A stretch of DNA of 64,000 bases from Flaviaestuariibacter flavus (lineage in GTDB: Bacteria; Bacteroidota; Bacteroidia; Chitinophagales; Chitinophagaceae), in the NCBI RefSeq assembly GCF_004337505.1, contig NZ_SJZI01000002.1, positions 352,379-416,378 on the forward strand. The letters run 5' to 3'. Positions within the stretch are counted from its first letter, which is position 1; the number at the start of each line of letters is the position of its first letter. Below are positions 16,839 to 24,164 of this stretch, piece after piece. Both the position numbers and the translations under genes were made by a program. Below the pieces are notes generated by a model that saw only the letters and a program-made list of their open reading frames with translations, did not search any database and was not told where the DNA came from.

Positions 16839-17318
16839 TGCCGTCGGGCCGTACATACCCGGCACCGGCACGCCCAGCAGGCGCAGGTATACCGACAGCT
16901 GCCCGCGGTGGTGCACCAGGTGGTTCATGGCGAAGGTGCGGATAACGGCTACGCGCGGCATGGTGAAAAACACGGCCTCACCGTTGCGCATCGTCCAGGG
17001 TTGCATCAGCTGGGCATCGGAGGCAGCTTCCATGGCGGCGATCGATGCGTCTTCGTTCTTCTGCGCAATGGCCACGAGGTCTTCAGTGCTGTTAGGCACA
17101 GGCGGGTTGTACTTGAACTCGGCCCAGTTGATCTCGTCGGTGCCGATGGTAAAGGCGGTCCAGTTGACGAGGTCGGCAACGTGGGTGGCCAGGTCGCCAA
17201 GCGACATCGACTTCTCATGCGGCTTCCAGCTCCATTTGTCAAAAGGTACGCGCTCCAGCATCTTGCGGGTGGAGGCCGCTTCGTGCTTCAGTTCGGGAAG
17301 CAGGGATTGATTGATCAT
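16827..17318 (-). CDS. DinB family protein
   Basis: 163 residues, a four-helix-bundle DinB/YfiT-like protein. The predicted metal ligands are visible: His in DLATHVADL (about residue 46) and the paired His in MNHLVHHRGQLSVYLRLLG (about residues 131-136), the classical C-terminal HxxxH. Members include thiol-dependent transferases (bacillithiol/mycothiol type), but most are uncharacterised. It begins 9 bp after the LysE gene stop, so both are likely co-transcribed. Confidence 0.9.
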   Translation of the reverse strand: MINQSLLPELKHEAASTRKMLERVPFDKWSWKPHEKSMSLGDLATHVADLVNWTAFTIGTDEINWAEFKYNPPVPNSTEDLVAIAQKNEDASIAAMEAASDAQLMQPWTMRNGEAVFFTMPRVAVIRTFAMNHLVHHRGQLSVYLRLLGVPVPGMYGPTADES

Positions 17319-17327
17319 ATTGGTGGT

Positions 17328-18047
17328 TTATAATTGTTGCAGCTCGTCGATCTCGTCCTCGAAGGGCTTTGTATGCTCTTCCGGGTGTTCTACCCAGCGT
17401 TCGGCGCCTTTGTTGCGCCACATTTTCCAGACCTGGATCAGCGCCGTGAGCGTAAAGATGCCGCCGATGACCCAGTTGAGCAGGCCCTGCTTGTCCGATA
17501 TATAGCCGGCAATGGCGGCGCCGCCGAATACGAACACGAAGTTGCCGAACAGCGTGCCCAGCGCGATGCCCGCGATATAGGTGTTATAATGGTCATTGCG
17601 GGGCAGCAAGATCTTCTTTGTAAACAGAACCGTGCTCCAGCCAAACCAAAACGGTATCTGCACCGGGTTGACCGCACTCATGAGAAAGCCGAGCAGCAGC
17701 GGGTGCAGCGTGTTGCGCAGGTAGGACGGCTCTACCGGCGTGTTGTACTTTGCCGTGTGGGCAGCGGCGCTGAAGCTCGAAATCGCCAGGATCACCACGA
17801 TCCCAAGCGTCACCCATTCCAGGATCCGGAAAAGCTTTTTCTGCTTGCGTACCCAATCCATCGCCACCAGGGACAGGCGCACATAGATCACCTCCACCAA
17901 TAGGCAACCCGATGAAAAAAAGAGTCCTGATGCGATGCCCTTGTAGATGGCGATCTGCATGGCCGCCACGTTGAGCGTGCCCAGCGGGAGCGAACCCAAA
18001 AAGGAAATGAACATCCCAGTGATGAAGATCCGGAGGAGCTTGGGCAT
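17328..18047 (-). CDS. LysE family translocator
   Basis: 239 residues with about six membrane helices and the family start SFLGSLPLGTLNVAAMQIAIYKGIASGL (cf. GPxNLxxxxxG of LysE/RhtB). A central segment LLLGFLMSAVNPVQIPFWFGW matches the second conserved NP motif. These proteins export amino acids or small metabolites; the substrate is unknown here. A -7-like box, TACTTTCG, lies 18 nt upstream. DinB follows after 9 nt. Confidence 0.85.
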   Translation of the reverse strand: MPKLLRIFITGMFISFLGSLPLGTLNVAAMQIAIYKGIASGLFFSSGCLLVEVIYVRLSLVAMDWVRKQKKLFRILEWVTLGIVVILAISSFSAAAHTAKYNTPVEPSYLRNTLHPLLLGFLMSAVNPVQIPFWFGWSTVLFTKKILLPRNDHYNTYIAGIALGTLFGNFVFVFGGAAIAGYISDKQGLLNWVIGGIFTLTALIQVWKMWRNKGAERWVEHPEEHTKPFEDEIDELQQL

Positions 18048-18065
18048 GGCAAGATTTCGTGCGCC

Positions 18066-18073
18066 CGAAAGTA
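18066..18073 (-). promoter_or_regulatory. -7-like promoter element TACTTTCG
   Basis: Minus-strand TACTTTCG, one mismatch from TAnnTTTG, 18 nt upstream of the LysE ATG. Confidence 0.4.
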
Positions 18074-18082
18074 AGGGATTTA

Positions 18083-18127
18083 GGGGTTCAAGCGGTTCAG
18101 CAGGTACAAGAGGTTCAGGCGGTTGGT
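18083..18127. repeat. 9-bp tandem phrase (GNGGTTCAR-type)
   Basis: Five nonamers: ggggttcaa, gcggttcag, caggtacaa, gaggttcag, gcggttggt. They fill the gap between the LysE start and the ATP-grasp stop codon and touch that stop. Confidence 0.8.
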
Positions 18128-19167
18128 TAAATTTTTTCGTCGAGGACTTTGAGCAGGGCGAAATGTTTTTTCGACTGCTGCAGGAAGTTCCAGCCGCGGA
18201 GGACGGGCCATACCCTGATCCCGGCCTTGCGGTTGATCTTCGAGATCTCGTACAGCACTTTCCAATGATGCAGGATCTCGCGGTGCGCCTGCCGCAGGGT
18301 CATGCTCTGCTGGTACACATGGTTGGGCTCGGCGCCGGAGCCATTGTATTCGAGCAGCAGGAAATTCCGGCCCGCTTTCAGGTCCTCGAGCGAAGCCGCT
18401 TTGAGGTCGTAGCGGCCGTAATAGAATTCCTTTGAATAGCCATTGATGCGGTCTACCAGGCGGGTGAGCTCCTCATCGATCTCTGCATGGAGGTTGATGA
18501 AAACACCACCGCGGTTCAGGTTGGCGGCATAGGTCAGGAACAGCTTCTCCCCTGCCGGCAGCACGCGCTCCAGGTCGTGCTTCTGCCGCATTTCTTCTAC
18601 GCGGAAGCGTGCATTGGGATGGCGCTCCACAAGTTCGAGCAGGCTTGACCTGCCATCGCCCGTGACGCTCATCGGCTCTTTTTGCAGGAAGCCCGTGATA
18701 ACGCCCCGCTCCCGCCCGGGGTAACGATAATAAAATATGCTGTACTCCACCGGGTAGGGAATAAGGGCCTGCACGAGATAATCCACCGGCATCTGCGCGT
18801 GGTAGGCCTCCAGGTCTTCCCAGCCCGCGATCTTCCGGAACAGGATGCCAGCCATACCCACATCGGGCTTGACAATACAGGGAAACGAAATGCCACCGGC
18901 CTCCACCAATGCCCGCACTTCGGCAAACGGGATCCGCGGTGCGACGTAAACGGTGTCGGGGAAAGAGCCCGGCGGCAGCTGCTCATACATTTCCTTCTTG
19001 CTCTCACCCTCGAAGCCGCCAAACGTAAGCGTGGGATTCGACGGCGTAAAAAACCAGGGCGATCCCGATTTGATACAATACCAGGCCCACATCGGGGTGA
19101 TGTTGAGGTAGCGCAGCCAGAAGGGCCACTGCTCCCAGTTACGAATGCGGGTAAGGAATCTGCTCAT
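18127..19167 (-). CDS. ATP-grasp fold protein (D-Ala-D-Ala ligase-like), substrate unknown
   Basis: 346 residues. ATP-grasp features are visible: FPCIVKPDVGMAGI at about residues 95-108 (lysine of the nucleotide site), YLVQALIPYPVEYSIFYYR (lid/hinge), and FLLLEYNGSGAEPNHVY at about 285-300 with the metal-binding Glu and Asn. The N-terminal 60 residues (RIRNWEQWPFWLRYLNITPMWAWYC) are Trp-rich and unlike D-Ala ligases, so this is a separate Bacteroidota family of ligases. The acceptor is unknown. It has its own TACATTTG box. Confidence 0.75.
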   Translation of the reverse strand: MSRFLTRIRNWEQWPFWLRYLNITPMWAWYCIKSGSPWFFTPSNPTLTFGGFEGESKKEMYEQLPPGSFPDTVYVAPRIPFAEVRALVEAGGISFPCIVKPDVGMAGILFRKIAGWEDLEAYHAQMPVDYLVQALIPYPVEYSIFYYRYPGRERGVITGFLQKEPMSVTGDGRSSLLELVERHPNARFRVEEMRQKHDLERVLPAGEKLFLTYAANLNRGGVFINLHAEIDEELTRLVDRINGYSKEFYYGRYDLKAASLEDLKAGRNFLLLEYNGSGAEPNHVYQQSMTLRQAHREILHHWKVLYEISKINRKAGIRVWPVLRGWNFLQQSKKHFALLKVLDEKI

Positions 19168-19178
19168 AGTCCGGCCGG

Positions 19179-19186
19179 CAAATGTA
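19179..19186 (-). promoter_or_regulatory. -7 promoter element TACATTTG
   Basis: Minus-strand TACATTTG, 11 nt upstream of the ATP-grasp gene ATG. Confidence 0.55.
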
Positions 19187-19202
19187 GCGCAGAGAAAGAG
19201 TA

Positions 19203-19287
19203 AATTGGTCTATTGGTTAATTGGTAAGGGCCTTCGCCTTTACACGCTTCCAATTACCGAAGGCTCCCAACCAAAGTGGCCAGCCAC
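19203..19287. repeat. 8-bp tandem phrase (AATTGGTY-type) with partial inverted partner
   Basis: aattggtc, tattggtt, aattggta (19203-19226), followed by a partly inverse segment containing ccaattacc and cttcg words. It lies in the divergent gap between the ATP-grasp gene and the CCG-domain gene. Confidence 0.65.
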
Positions 19288-19385
19288 GATTCTGCCGTTA
19301 AACAATTCTACCACGTAACATCTTACTTATTATTTTTGACCGGCAATAATTTAATCGCGAAGGTTTGTTTCGCGCCGCTTGCGCA

Positions 19386-19406
19386 AATCAGACATCCGAC
19401 ATCATC
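19386..19406. repeat. 7-bp phrase (NATCCGA-type), left member of a gene-flanking inverted repeat
   Basis: aatcaga, catccga, catcatc. Sixteen bases at 19388-19403 (tcagacatccgacatc) recur in exact inverse orientation at 20218-20233, on the other side of the gene. Confidence 0.85.
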
Positions 19407-19417
19407 AAATTCTCTCT

Positions 19418-20197
19418 ATGCAGGTTCGTACCATGGCCGAAATGGCCGCCGCCGGTGAAAGTCCCGAAGTGCTGTTCTGGGTAGGCTGTGCCGGCTCTTT
19501 CGATGCACGTGCGCAAAAGATCACCAAGGCCTTTGCCACCATCCTGCACAAGGTGGGTGTTTCCTTCGCCATCCTCGGCCCCGAAGAAGTATGTACCGGC
19601 GACCCGGCACGCCGCGCGGGCAACGAGTTCCTCTTCCAGATGATGGCTTACCAGAACATCCAGACCCTCAACAACTACAACGTAAAGAAGATCGTGACGG
19701 CCTGTCCTCACTGCTTCAATATTTTCAAGAACGAATACCCCGTGCTGGGCGGCACCTACGAAGTGGTGCACCACACTACTTACCTCAACGAGCTCATTCA
19801 GCAGGGCAAGATCCGGATGAAGGAAGGCGAATCCTTCAAAGGGCGCAAGATCACTTACCACGACTCCTGCTACCTCGGGCGCGGCAACGACATCTACGAG
19901 GCGCCCCGCCAGGTGCTGGAAGCTCTCGACGCCGAGCTGGTGGAGATGAAACGCTGCCGCAAAAACGGCCTTTGCTGCGGTGCCGGCGGCGCGCAGATGT
20001 TCAAGGAGGAAGAGCCGGGCACCACCCGCATCAACCTCGAGCGTTCCACTGAAGCCATCGAAACCGGCGCCAACATCGTAGCGGCGGCCTGCCCCTTCTG
20101 CAACACCATGCTCACCGACGGCGTTAAGAACGCTGAAAAAGAAGAATCGGTGCAGGTGCTGGATGTGGCCGAGCTCGTGGCCCGCAGTATGGCGTAG
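19418..20197 (+). CDS. (Fe-S)-binding CCG-domain oxidoreductase subunit (HdrB/GlpC/LutA-like)
   Basis: 259 residues from the ATG at 19418. It has two cysteine-rich CCG domains: EEVCTGDPARRAGNEF then TACPHCFNIFKNEYP in the first half, and SCYLGRGN, NGLCCGAGGAQMFKEE, AACPFCNTM in the second half. Such domains bind a noncubane 4Fe-4S cluster and act with a 4Fe-4S/membrane subunit. The gene at 15388 is the natural partner. It is bracketed by a 16-bp inverted repeat. No close promoter box was seen. Confidence 0.88.
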   Translation: MQVRTMAEMAAAGESPEVLFWVGCAGSFDARAQKITKAFATILHKVGVSFAILGPEEVCTGDPARRAGNEFLFQMMAYQNIQTLNNYNVKKIVTACPHCFNIFKNEYPVLGGTYEVVHHTTYLNELIQQGKIRMKEGESFKGRKITYHDSCYLGRGNDIYEAPRQVLEALDAELVEMKRCRKNGLCCGAGGAQMFKEEEPGTTRINLERSTEAIETGANIVAAACPFCNTMLTDGVKNAEKEESVQVLDVAELVARSMA

Positions 20198-20210
20198 GGG
20201 GAAATTTTCC

Positions 20211-20238
20211 GATCGCGGATGTCGGATGTCTGACTTGG
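20211..20238. repeat. 7-bp phrase (NATCCGA-type), right member of the inverted repeat
   Basis: In inverse orientation: agtcaga, catccga, catccgc, gatcgga. Begins 13 bp after the stop of the CCG-domain gene. Confidence 0.85.
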
Positions 20239-20289
20239 TTTGGCAGCAGGCCCATTTGCGACATTGCCAGTCCGGTATATTTTCATTCC

Positions 20290-20781
20290 ATGGAAGAGCA
20301 ACGCAACCGCGTCGGTATTTTTTTCACGCATTTCCTGAGGCACTTTGTCGCAATCCTGCTGCTCTTGGTAGCCATGCGGTATGTTACCGGTGGCTGGCAG
20401 GAAGAACAGGATCACTCCCGTGCGCTGCTACGCTATACGGTGATCGCGACTTTTATGGGCCTGGTGCAGACTTTCACCCGGAAAAAGGAGAAATCCAACG
20501 GTGCGGTTTCCGAAGGCGAGGCCGACGAGCTGGCGGGGCGCACGCTCAAATGGTACTGGCGCCACGCGTTGTTCTTCTATCTCTTCTGCCTGGCCCTCGG
20601 CGCCGTGCTCCTCATTGTCGGTCTCGTGATCATTCATTTTATCCTGGGCAAGGGCTTTCCGTTTTTCCTTATGTTGGAAAGACTGGCGCTGGTACTTCTT
20701 CCGGCCGGCATTCTGTATTCCGTCAGTAAATTTGTTGCCGACCGCAACCGCTTGCGCCGCTTTCGGAAAGAACATTTCTAA
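20290..20781 (+). CDS. Membrane protein of unknown function
   Basis: 163 residues. There are four hydrophobic segments: FLRHFVAILLLLVAMRYV (about residues 15-32), YTVIATFMGLVQTF (48-61), HALFFYLFCLALGAVLLIVGLVIIHFI (91-117) and FLMLERLALVLLPAGILYSV (124-144). A charged loop (RKKEKSNGAVSEGEADELAGR) lies in the middle. No family was recognised. It is followed after 9 bp by another membrane protein gene, so the two probably act together. Confidence 0.65.
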   Translation: MEEQRNRVGIFFTHFLRHFVAILLLLVAMRYVTGGWQEEQDHSRALLRYTVIATFMGLVQTFTRKKEKSNGAVSEGEADELAGRTLKWYWRHALFFYLFCLALGAVLLIVGLVIIHFILGKGFPFFLMLERLALVLLPAGILYSVSKFVADRNRLRRFRKEHF

Positions 20782-20790
20782 AGAGTTCGG

Positions 20791-21414
20791 ATGATGCAGA
20801 AAAGGTTCGCCCATACGCAAAAAAGCGTGCCCACCGGTATTACCCGGCGGTCCGACCGCTCCATCAGGCGTGCCGGCTACACGATGATTGGCGGCATCCT
20901 GCTTTCGCTGTGCTATTACTGGTTCCTGGAGCCGATGCAATTCGGCGGCAACGCCACCTACAAGCTGCTGGCCAACTATATCCCGGTAGGGCTCGGTATC
21001 GCGCTCGTGTTTACCTGGCTGCGCCCCGAAGTGGCGGAGGTTTTTACCAGTACCAAGGTGGTGCTGCGCGATAAGCTCTTTTTCGTGCTGCTGCTGGTGG
21101 TGATCGGCAGCGTGGGTGGTTACACTACCGTGGGGCTCCTGTTCCGCATTGTATGGGACCGCGTTAATGCCGCCTACGGCGCGCGGCAGCCATTGGAGCA
21201 CGACCTGGCAGAGGTACGATCCGTCAGCACCAGCAGGGGCTCCGGTATTCACATCATTGCCAAAGGATACAGCGCCACCATCGATGCCACTTACGAAGAG
21301 CTCAAGGCCAAGCAAACCCGCGACTCCAACCGTTACCTCGCCGACCTTTCCCTGCGCCGCGGCCTCCTCGGCACCTGGCTCATTAAAGACTGGAAATTGG
21401 TAGACAAACCCTGA
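20791..21414 (+). CDS. Membrane protein of unknown function, partner of the preceding gene
   Basis: 207 residues with about four hydrophobic segments in the first two thirds (TMIGGILLSLCYYWF, LANYIPVGLGIALVFTWL, LFFVLLLVVIGSVGGYTTVGLLF) and a soluble C-terminal tail from about residue 125. The tail includes GSGIHIIAKGYSATIDATYEELK and ends with WLIKDWKLVDKP. Not recognised. A weak hairpin follows at about 21454-21469. Confidence 0.65.
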   Translation: MMQKRFAHTQKSVPTGITRRSDRSIRRAGYTMIGGILLSLCYYWFLEPMQFGGNATYKLLANYIPVGLGIALVFTWLRPEVAEVFTSTKVVLRDKLFFVLLLVVIGSVGGYTTVGLLFRIVWDRVNAAYGARQPLEHDLAEVRSVSTSRGSGIHIIAKGYSATIDATYEELKAKQTRDSNRYLADLSLRRGLLGTWLIKDWKLVDKP

Positions 21415-21453
21415 GACCCGTGAGAAAAAAAATAACACGATCGCAATGATGGC

Positions 21454-21476
21454 TTCGGATCAATCCGAAAAACAGG
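21454..21476. terminator. Possible weak terminator hairpin
   Basis: ttcggat and atccgaa form a short stem followed by AAAA; there is no T-run on the plus strand, so it may serve little or act on the minus strand. Confidence 0.3.
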
Positions 21477-21499
21477 CCTTACGGATAGAATCTACCCTC

Positions 21500-21527
21500 A
21501 GATCCGAGATCCAGAGATCCGAGATCA
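21500..21527. repeat. 7-bp phrase (AGATCCG-type)
   Basis: agatccg, agatcca, gagatccg, agatca. Located between the membrane protein gene and the next promoter box. Confidence 0.7.
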
Positions 21528-21542
21528 AAAGATTCCCCATCC

Positions 21543-21550
21543 TACCTTTG
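21543..21550 (+). promoter_or_regulatory. -7 promoter element TACCTTTG, 4 nt before ATG
   Basis: TACCTTTG, then CGCC, then ATG at 21555: the same N4 spacing as at pcm and threonine aldolase. Confidence 0.6.
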
Positions 21551-21554
21551 CGCC

Positions 21555-22067
21555 ATGACGCTTGATTTCCAGCAATACCTGCCCGATAATTTCGCCCCCG
21601 ACAGCCGTGTATGGATCTACCAGAGCAACCGACTTCTTTTTATGAGCGAGGCCCTCGCGCTGGAGCCGCTGCTGGAAGATTTTGTGAAAGCCTGGCGCTC
21701 ACACGGCGCACAGGTGAGCGCCTGGGGCAACCTGCTCTTCGGGCAGTTCCTGGTGCTCATGGCCGACGAGCGCGCCGCCGGCGTATCGGGCTGCAGCACC
21801 GATTCGTCGGTGCGTTTTGTAAAAGAGATGGGCGAGAAATTCAAGGTCGACTTCTTCAACCGTACCCACCTCGCCTTTTTTGTAAAGGAGCGCATCCAGA
21901 CCATCCCGATGGCGCAGGTGCAGCCGGCGCTTAACGGCGGGCTTATCACACCCGACACGCTGTATTTCAACAATACCGTCGGCACCAAGGCCGAAATGGA
22001 GTCCAAATGGATCATCCCGGTAAAAGACAGCTGGCTGGCGGGACGCTACCAGATCAACCCGGCGTGA
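21555..22067 (+). CDS. Conserved hypothetical protein of Bacteroidota
   Basis: 170 residues, cytosolic-looking, no signal or membrane segment. A recognisable conserved core is SRVWIYQSNRLLF (about residues 18-30), WRSHGAQVSAWGNLLFGQFLVLMADE and GVSGCSTDSSVRFVKEMG. I recall relatives being labelled ABC transporter ATPase, but no Walker A or B motif is present, so that label is not justified. Function unknown. A phrase repeat and a strong terminator follow. Confidence 0.75.
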   Translation: MTLDFQQYLPDNFAPDSRVWIYQSNRLLFMSEALALEPLLEDFVKAWRSHGAQVSAWGNLLFGQFLVLMADERAAGVSGCSTDSSVRFVKEMGEKFKVDFFNRTHLAFFVKERIQTIPMAQVQPALNGGLITPDTLYFNNTVGTKAEMESKWIIPVKDSWLAGRYQINPA

Positions 22068-22116
22068 TCCTGTGACCTTTAATGCGGTGAGACGGCCGCA
22101 AGCGCCCTCGGATCAC

Positions 22117-22144
22117 GAAGACACAACGGCACGACGGCACAACG
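22117..22144. repeat. 8-bp phrase (AACGGCAC-type)
   Basis: gaagacac, aacggcac, gacggcac, aacg. Immediately upstream of the terminator at 22153. Confidence 0.75.
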
Positions 22145-22152
22145 TTTTTTTG

Positions 22153-22178
22153 AACGGGACGCAAGCGTCCCGTTTTTT
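22153..22178 (+). terminator. Intrinsic terminator
   Basis: Arms aacgggacgc and gcgtcccgtt with AA loop and a T6 run. Ends the unit containing the hypothetical gene at 21555. Confidence 0.88.
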
Positions 22179-22716
22179 CATTTCTTGCTGGCGAAACCAT
22201 TTCATCCGCCGCGCCGTCGCGAAAAAGCGGACCGCAGATCTGACCCGGTGATTGTTTGCCTGGTTATACCCTACAAACGAGCATCTCATTTTCGACCCGC
22301 CCCTGTCTATCAGGTCAGGAGCACTTCCAATCGCAAATTTAGAACTACATCAGCCGGAGGGAAGGCTCAAATCCTAAAACCGGAGCTTTTGTGTGCGCTG
22401 AAAACCTTCAAATCATGTATTTGAAGCTGCTTCGCGTGGAATAGAGCGCCAAATTCGGAATTTGGCGCTTTACCGCGCGCAAGAAATTCCCAAATTGGAA
22501 ATTTGAAGGTTCGGATAGGAAGCGAACCCATACCCAAAATGTGTCTATTTCACCTTTTTTCTCCACACTCGGCCTGGATTGTTCGCTCTACGGTTTGTTT
22601 TTTCCCACGGAACACGTCCAACATTCAAAAAAACACCCGGAATCTCCCACGCCAAAAGCAAAGTTTGGTTTAACGCAAAAATCTGCCACTTTGTCACACA
22701 ATCCGGCTTGAGGCGT
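22179..22716. other. Long intergenic region with a nested hairpin element, no gene
   Basis: About 540 bp without a convincing gene; an 79-codon frame at 22185-22424 has no family features or plausible start context. Between 22403 and 22511 the sequence folds into nested stems: outer aaccttcaaat/atttgaaggtt, inner cttcaaat/atttgaag (22406-22426), and an 11-bp perfect hairpin agcgccaaatt/aatttggcgct (22445-22469). A further caaatt/aatttg pair lies at about 22490-22505. The last 150 bp are A/T-richer and hold the miaB promoter. Confidence 0.6.
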
Positions 22717-22724
22717 TATCTTTG
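22717..22724 (+). promoter_or_regulatory. -7 promoter element TATCTTTG for miaB operon
   Basis: TATCTTTG 18 nt upstream of the miaB ATG, with TTTG at 22690-22693 as a candidate -33 element. Confidence 0.6.
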
Positions 22725-22742
22725 TGCCCTATTTTTTGCGTT

Positions 22743-24155
22743 ATGCTGGAATTGACCGAGAAAGTGATCGATGAAACGCGCCAGGGCGAGGCTTTTGCCC
22801 CCTCCGCCATCGAAGCCGTGGGCGCCAAGCGCCATTTTTATATCGAAAGCTATGGCTGCCAGATGAACTTTTCCGATTCCGAGATCGTAGCCTCGATCCT
22901 GGCGGAAGACGGCTTTGGCGCCACCCGCAACTTCGAGGAGGCCGATCTGATCCTCCTGAATACCTGCTCCATCCGCGAAAAGGCGGAGCAGACGGTGCGC
23001 AAGCGCCTCACCGAGTTCCGCAAGCTGAAGCAGTCCCGCCCGGGAATGCTGGTGGGCGTGCTGGGCTGTATGGCGGAGCGCCTCAAGAGCAAATTCCTGG
23101 AAGAGGAAAAGCTGGTAGACCTGGTGGTGGGCCCCGACGCCTACCGCACCCTGCCCCAGCTGATCTCGGAGGCCGACGGCGGGCAGAAGGCCGTCAACGT
23201 GCTCCTGAGCCGCGAAGAGACCTATGCCGACATCGCGCCGGTGCGCTTAAACTCCAACGGAATAACGGCCTTCGTATCCATCATGCGTGGCTGCAACAAT
23301 ATGTGCTCCTTCTGCGTGGTGCCCTTTACCCGCGGCCGCGAGCGTTCGCGCGACAACGTTTCCATCGTCAATGAGTGCCGCTCGCTCTTCGAAGGCGGCT
23401 ACCGCGAGGTGACGCTGCTGGGCCAGAACGTTGACTCTTACTATTATACTGCCGACGGTGCGGAGCCGGTCAACTTTGCACAGCTGCTGGAGCAGGTGGC
23501 CCTCGTGTCGCCGCTGCTGCGGGTGCGCTTTGCCACCTCGCATCCCAAAGACATCACCGACGATGTGCTGCACACGATGGCCAAGTACGAAAACATCTGC
23601 AAGTACATCCACCTGCCGCTGCAAAGCGGCTCCACGCGCGTGCTGCAGCTGATGAACCGCACCTATACCCGCGAGTGGTACCAGGCCAAGGTAGACCGCA
23701 TCAAGGAAATCATGCCCGACTGCGCGCTGTCGAGCGACGTCATCGCCGGCTTCTGCACCGAAACGGAAGAAGAGCACCGGGAGACGCTGTCGATGATGGA
23801 GCACGCGAAGTACGAGATGAGCTATATGTTCTTTTACAGCGAGCGCCCCGGCACCCTGGCGCAGCGCCGCTACAAGGATGATATCCCCGAAGACGTGAAG
23901 AAACGTCGCCTCACGGAGATCGTAAACCTGCAGAACCGTCTCTCGCTCGAAAGCAACCGGAAAGACCTCGGCAAGACTTATAAAGTACTCATCGAATCCA
24001 CCTCCCGCCGCTCGGAAAGCGACTGGATGGGACGGAACTCGCAGAATAAAGTCATCGTATTTGCCAAGAACGGACAAGACCTTAAGCCCGGCGATTATGT
24101 AAACGTGACCGTGCAGGAATGCACCAAGGCCACGCTGCTCGGAAGCATCGTATAA
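22743..24155 (+). CDS. miaB: tRNA-2-methylthio-N6-dimethylallyladenosine synthase MiaB
   Basis: 470 residues from the ATG at 22743. MiaB is a radical-SAM methylthiotransferase that adds a 2-methylthio group to i6A37 of tRNAs. The N-terminal UPF0004 domain shows the three auxiliary-cluster Cys in [23 protein letters not shown] and [10 protein letters not shown]. The radical SAM motif is [20 protein letters not shown]. The TRAM domain is at the C-terminus ([11 protein letters not shown] to [18 protein letters not shown]). Length is typical. It heads the run with a sigma-54 activator 9 bp downstream. Confidence 0.97.
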   Translation: MLELTEKVIDETRQGEAFAPSAIEAVGAKRHFYIESYGCQMNFSDSEIVASILAEDGFGATRNFEEADLILLNTCSIREKAEQTVRKRLTEFRKLKQSRPGMLVGVLGCMAERLKSKFLEEEKLVDLVVGPDAYRTLPQLISEADGGQKAVNVLLSREETYADIAPVRLNSNGITAFVSIMRGCNNMCSFCVVPFTRGRERSRDNVSIVNECRSLFEGGYREVTLLGQNVDSYYYTADGAEPVNFAQLLEQVALVSPLLRVRFATSHPKDITDDVLHTMAKYENICKYIHLPLQSGSTRVLQLMNRTYTREWYQAKVDRIKEIMPDCALSSDVIAGFCTETEEEHRETLSMMEHAKYEMSYMFFYSERPGTLAQRRYKDDIPEDVKKRRLTEIVNLQNRLSLESNRKDLGKTYKVLIESTSRRSESDWMGRNSQNKVIVFAKNGQDLKPGDYVNVTVQECTKATLLGSIV

Positions 24156-24164
24156 ATACAACTC

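Noticed and set aside
22185-22424. 79-codon open frame upstream of miaB
   Set aside because: No coding character, no start context, and it runs into the nested hairpin element.
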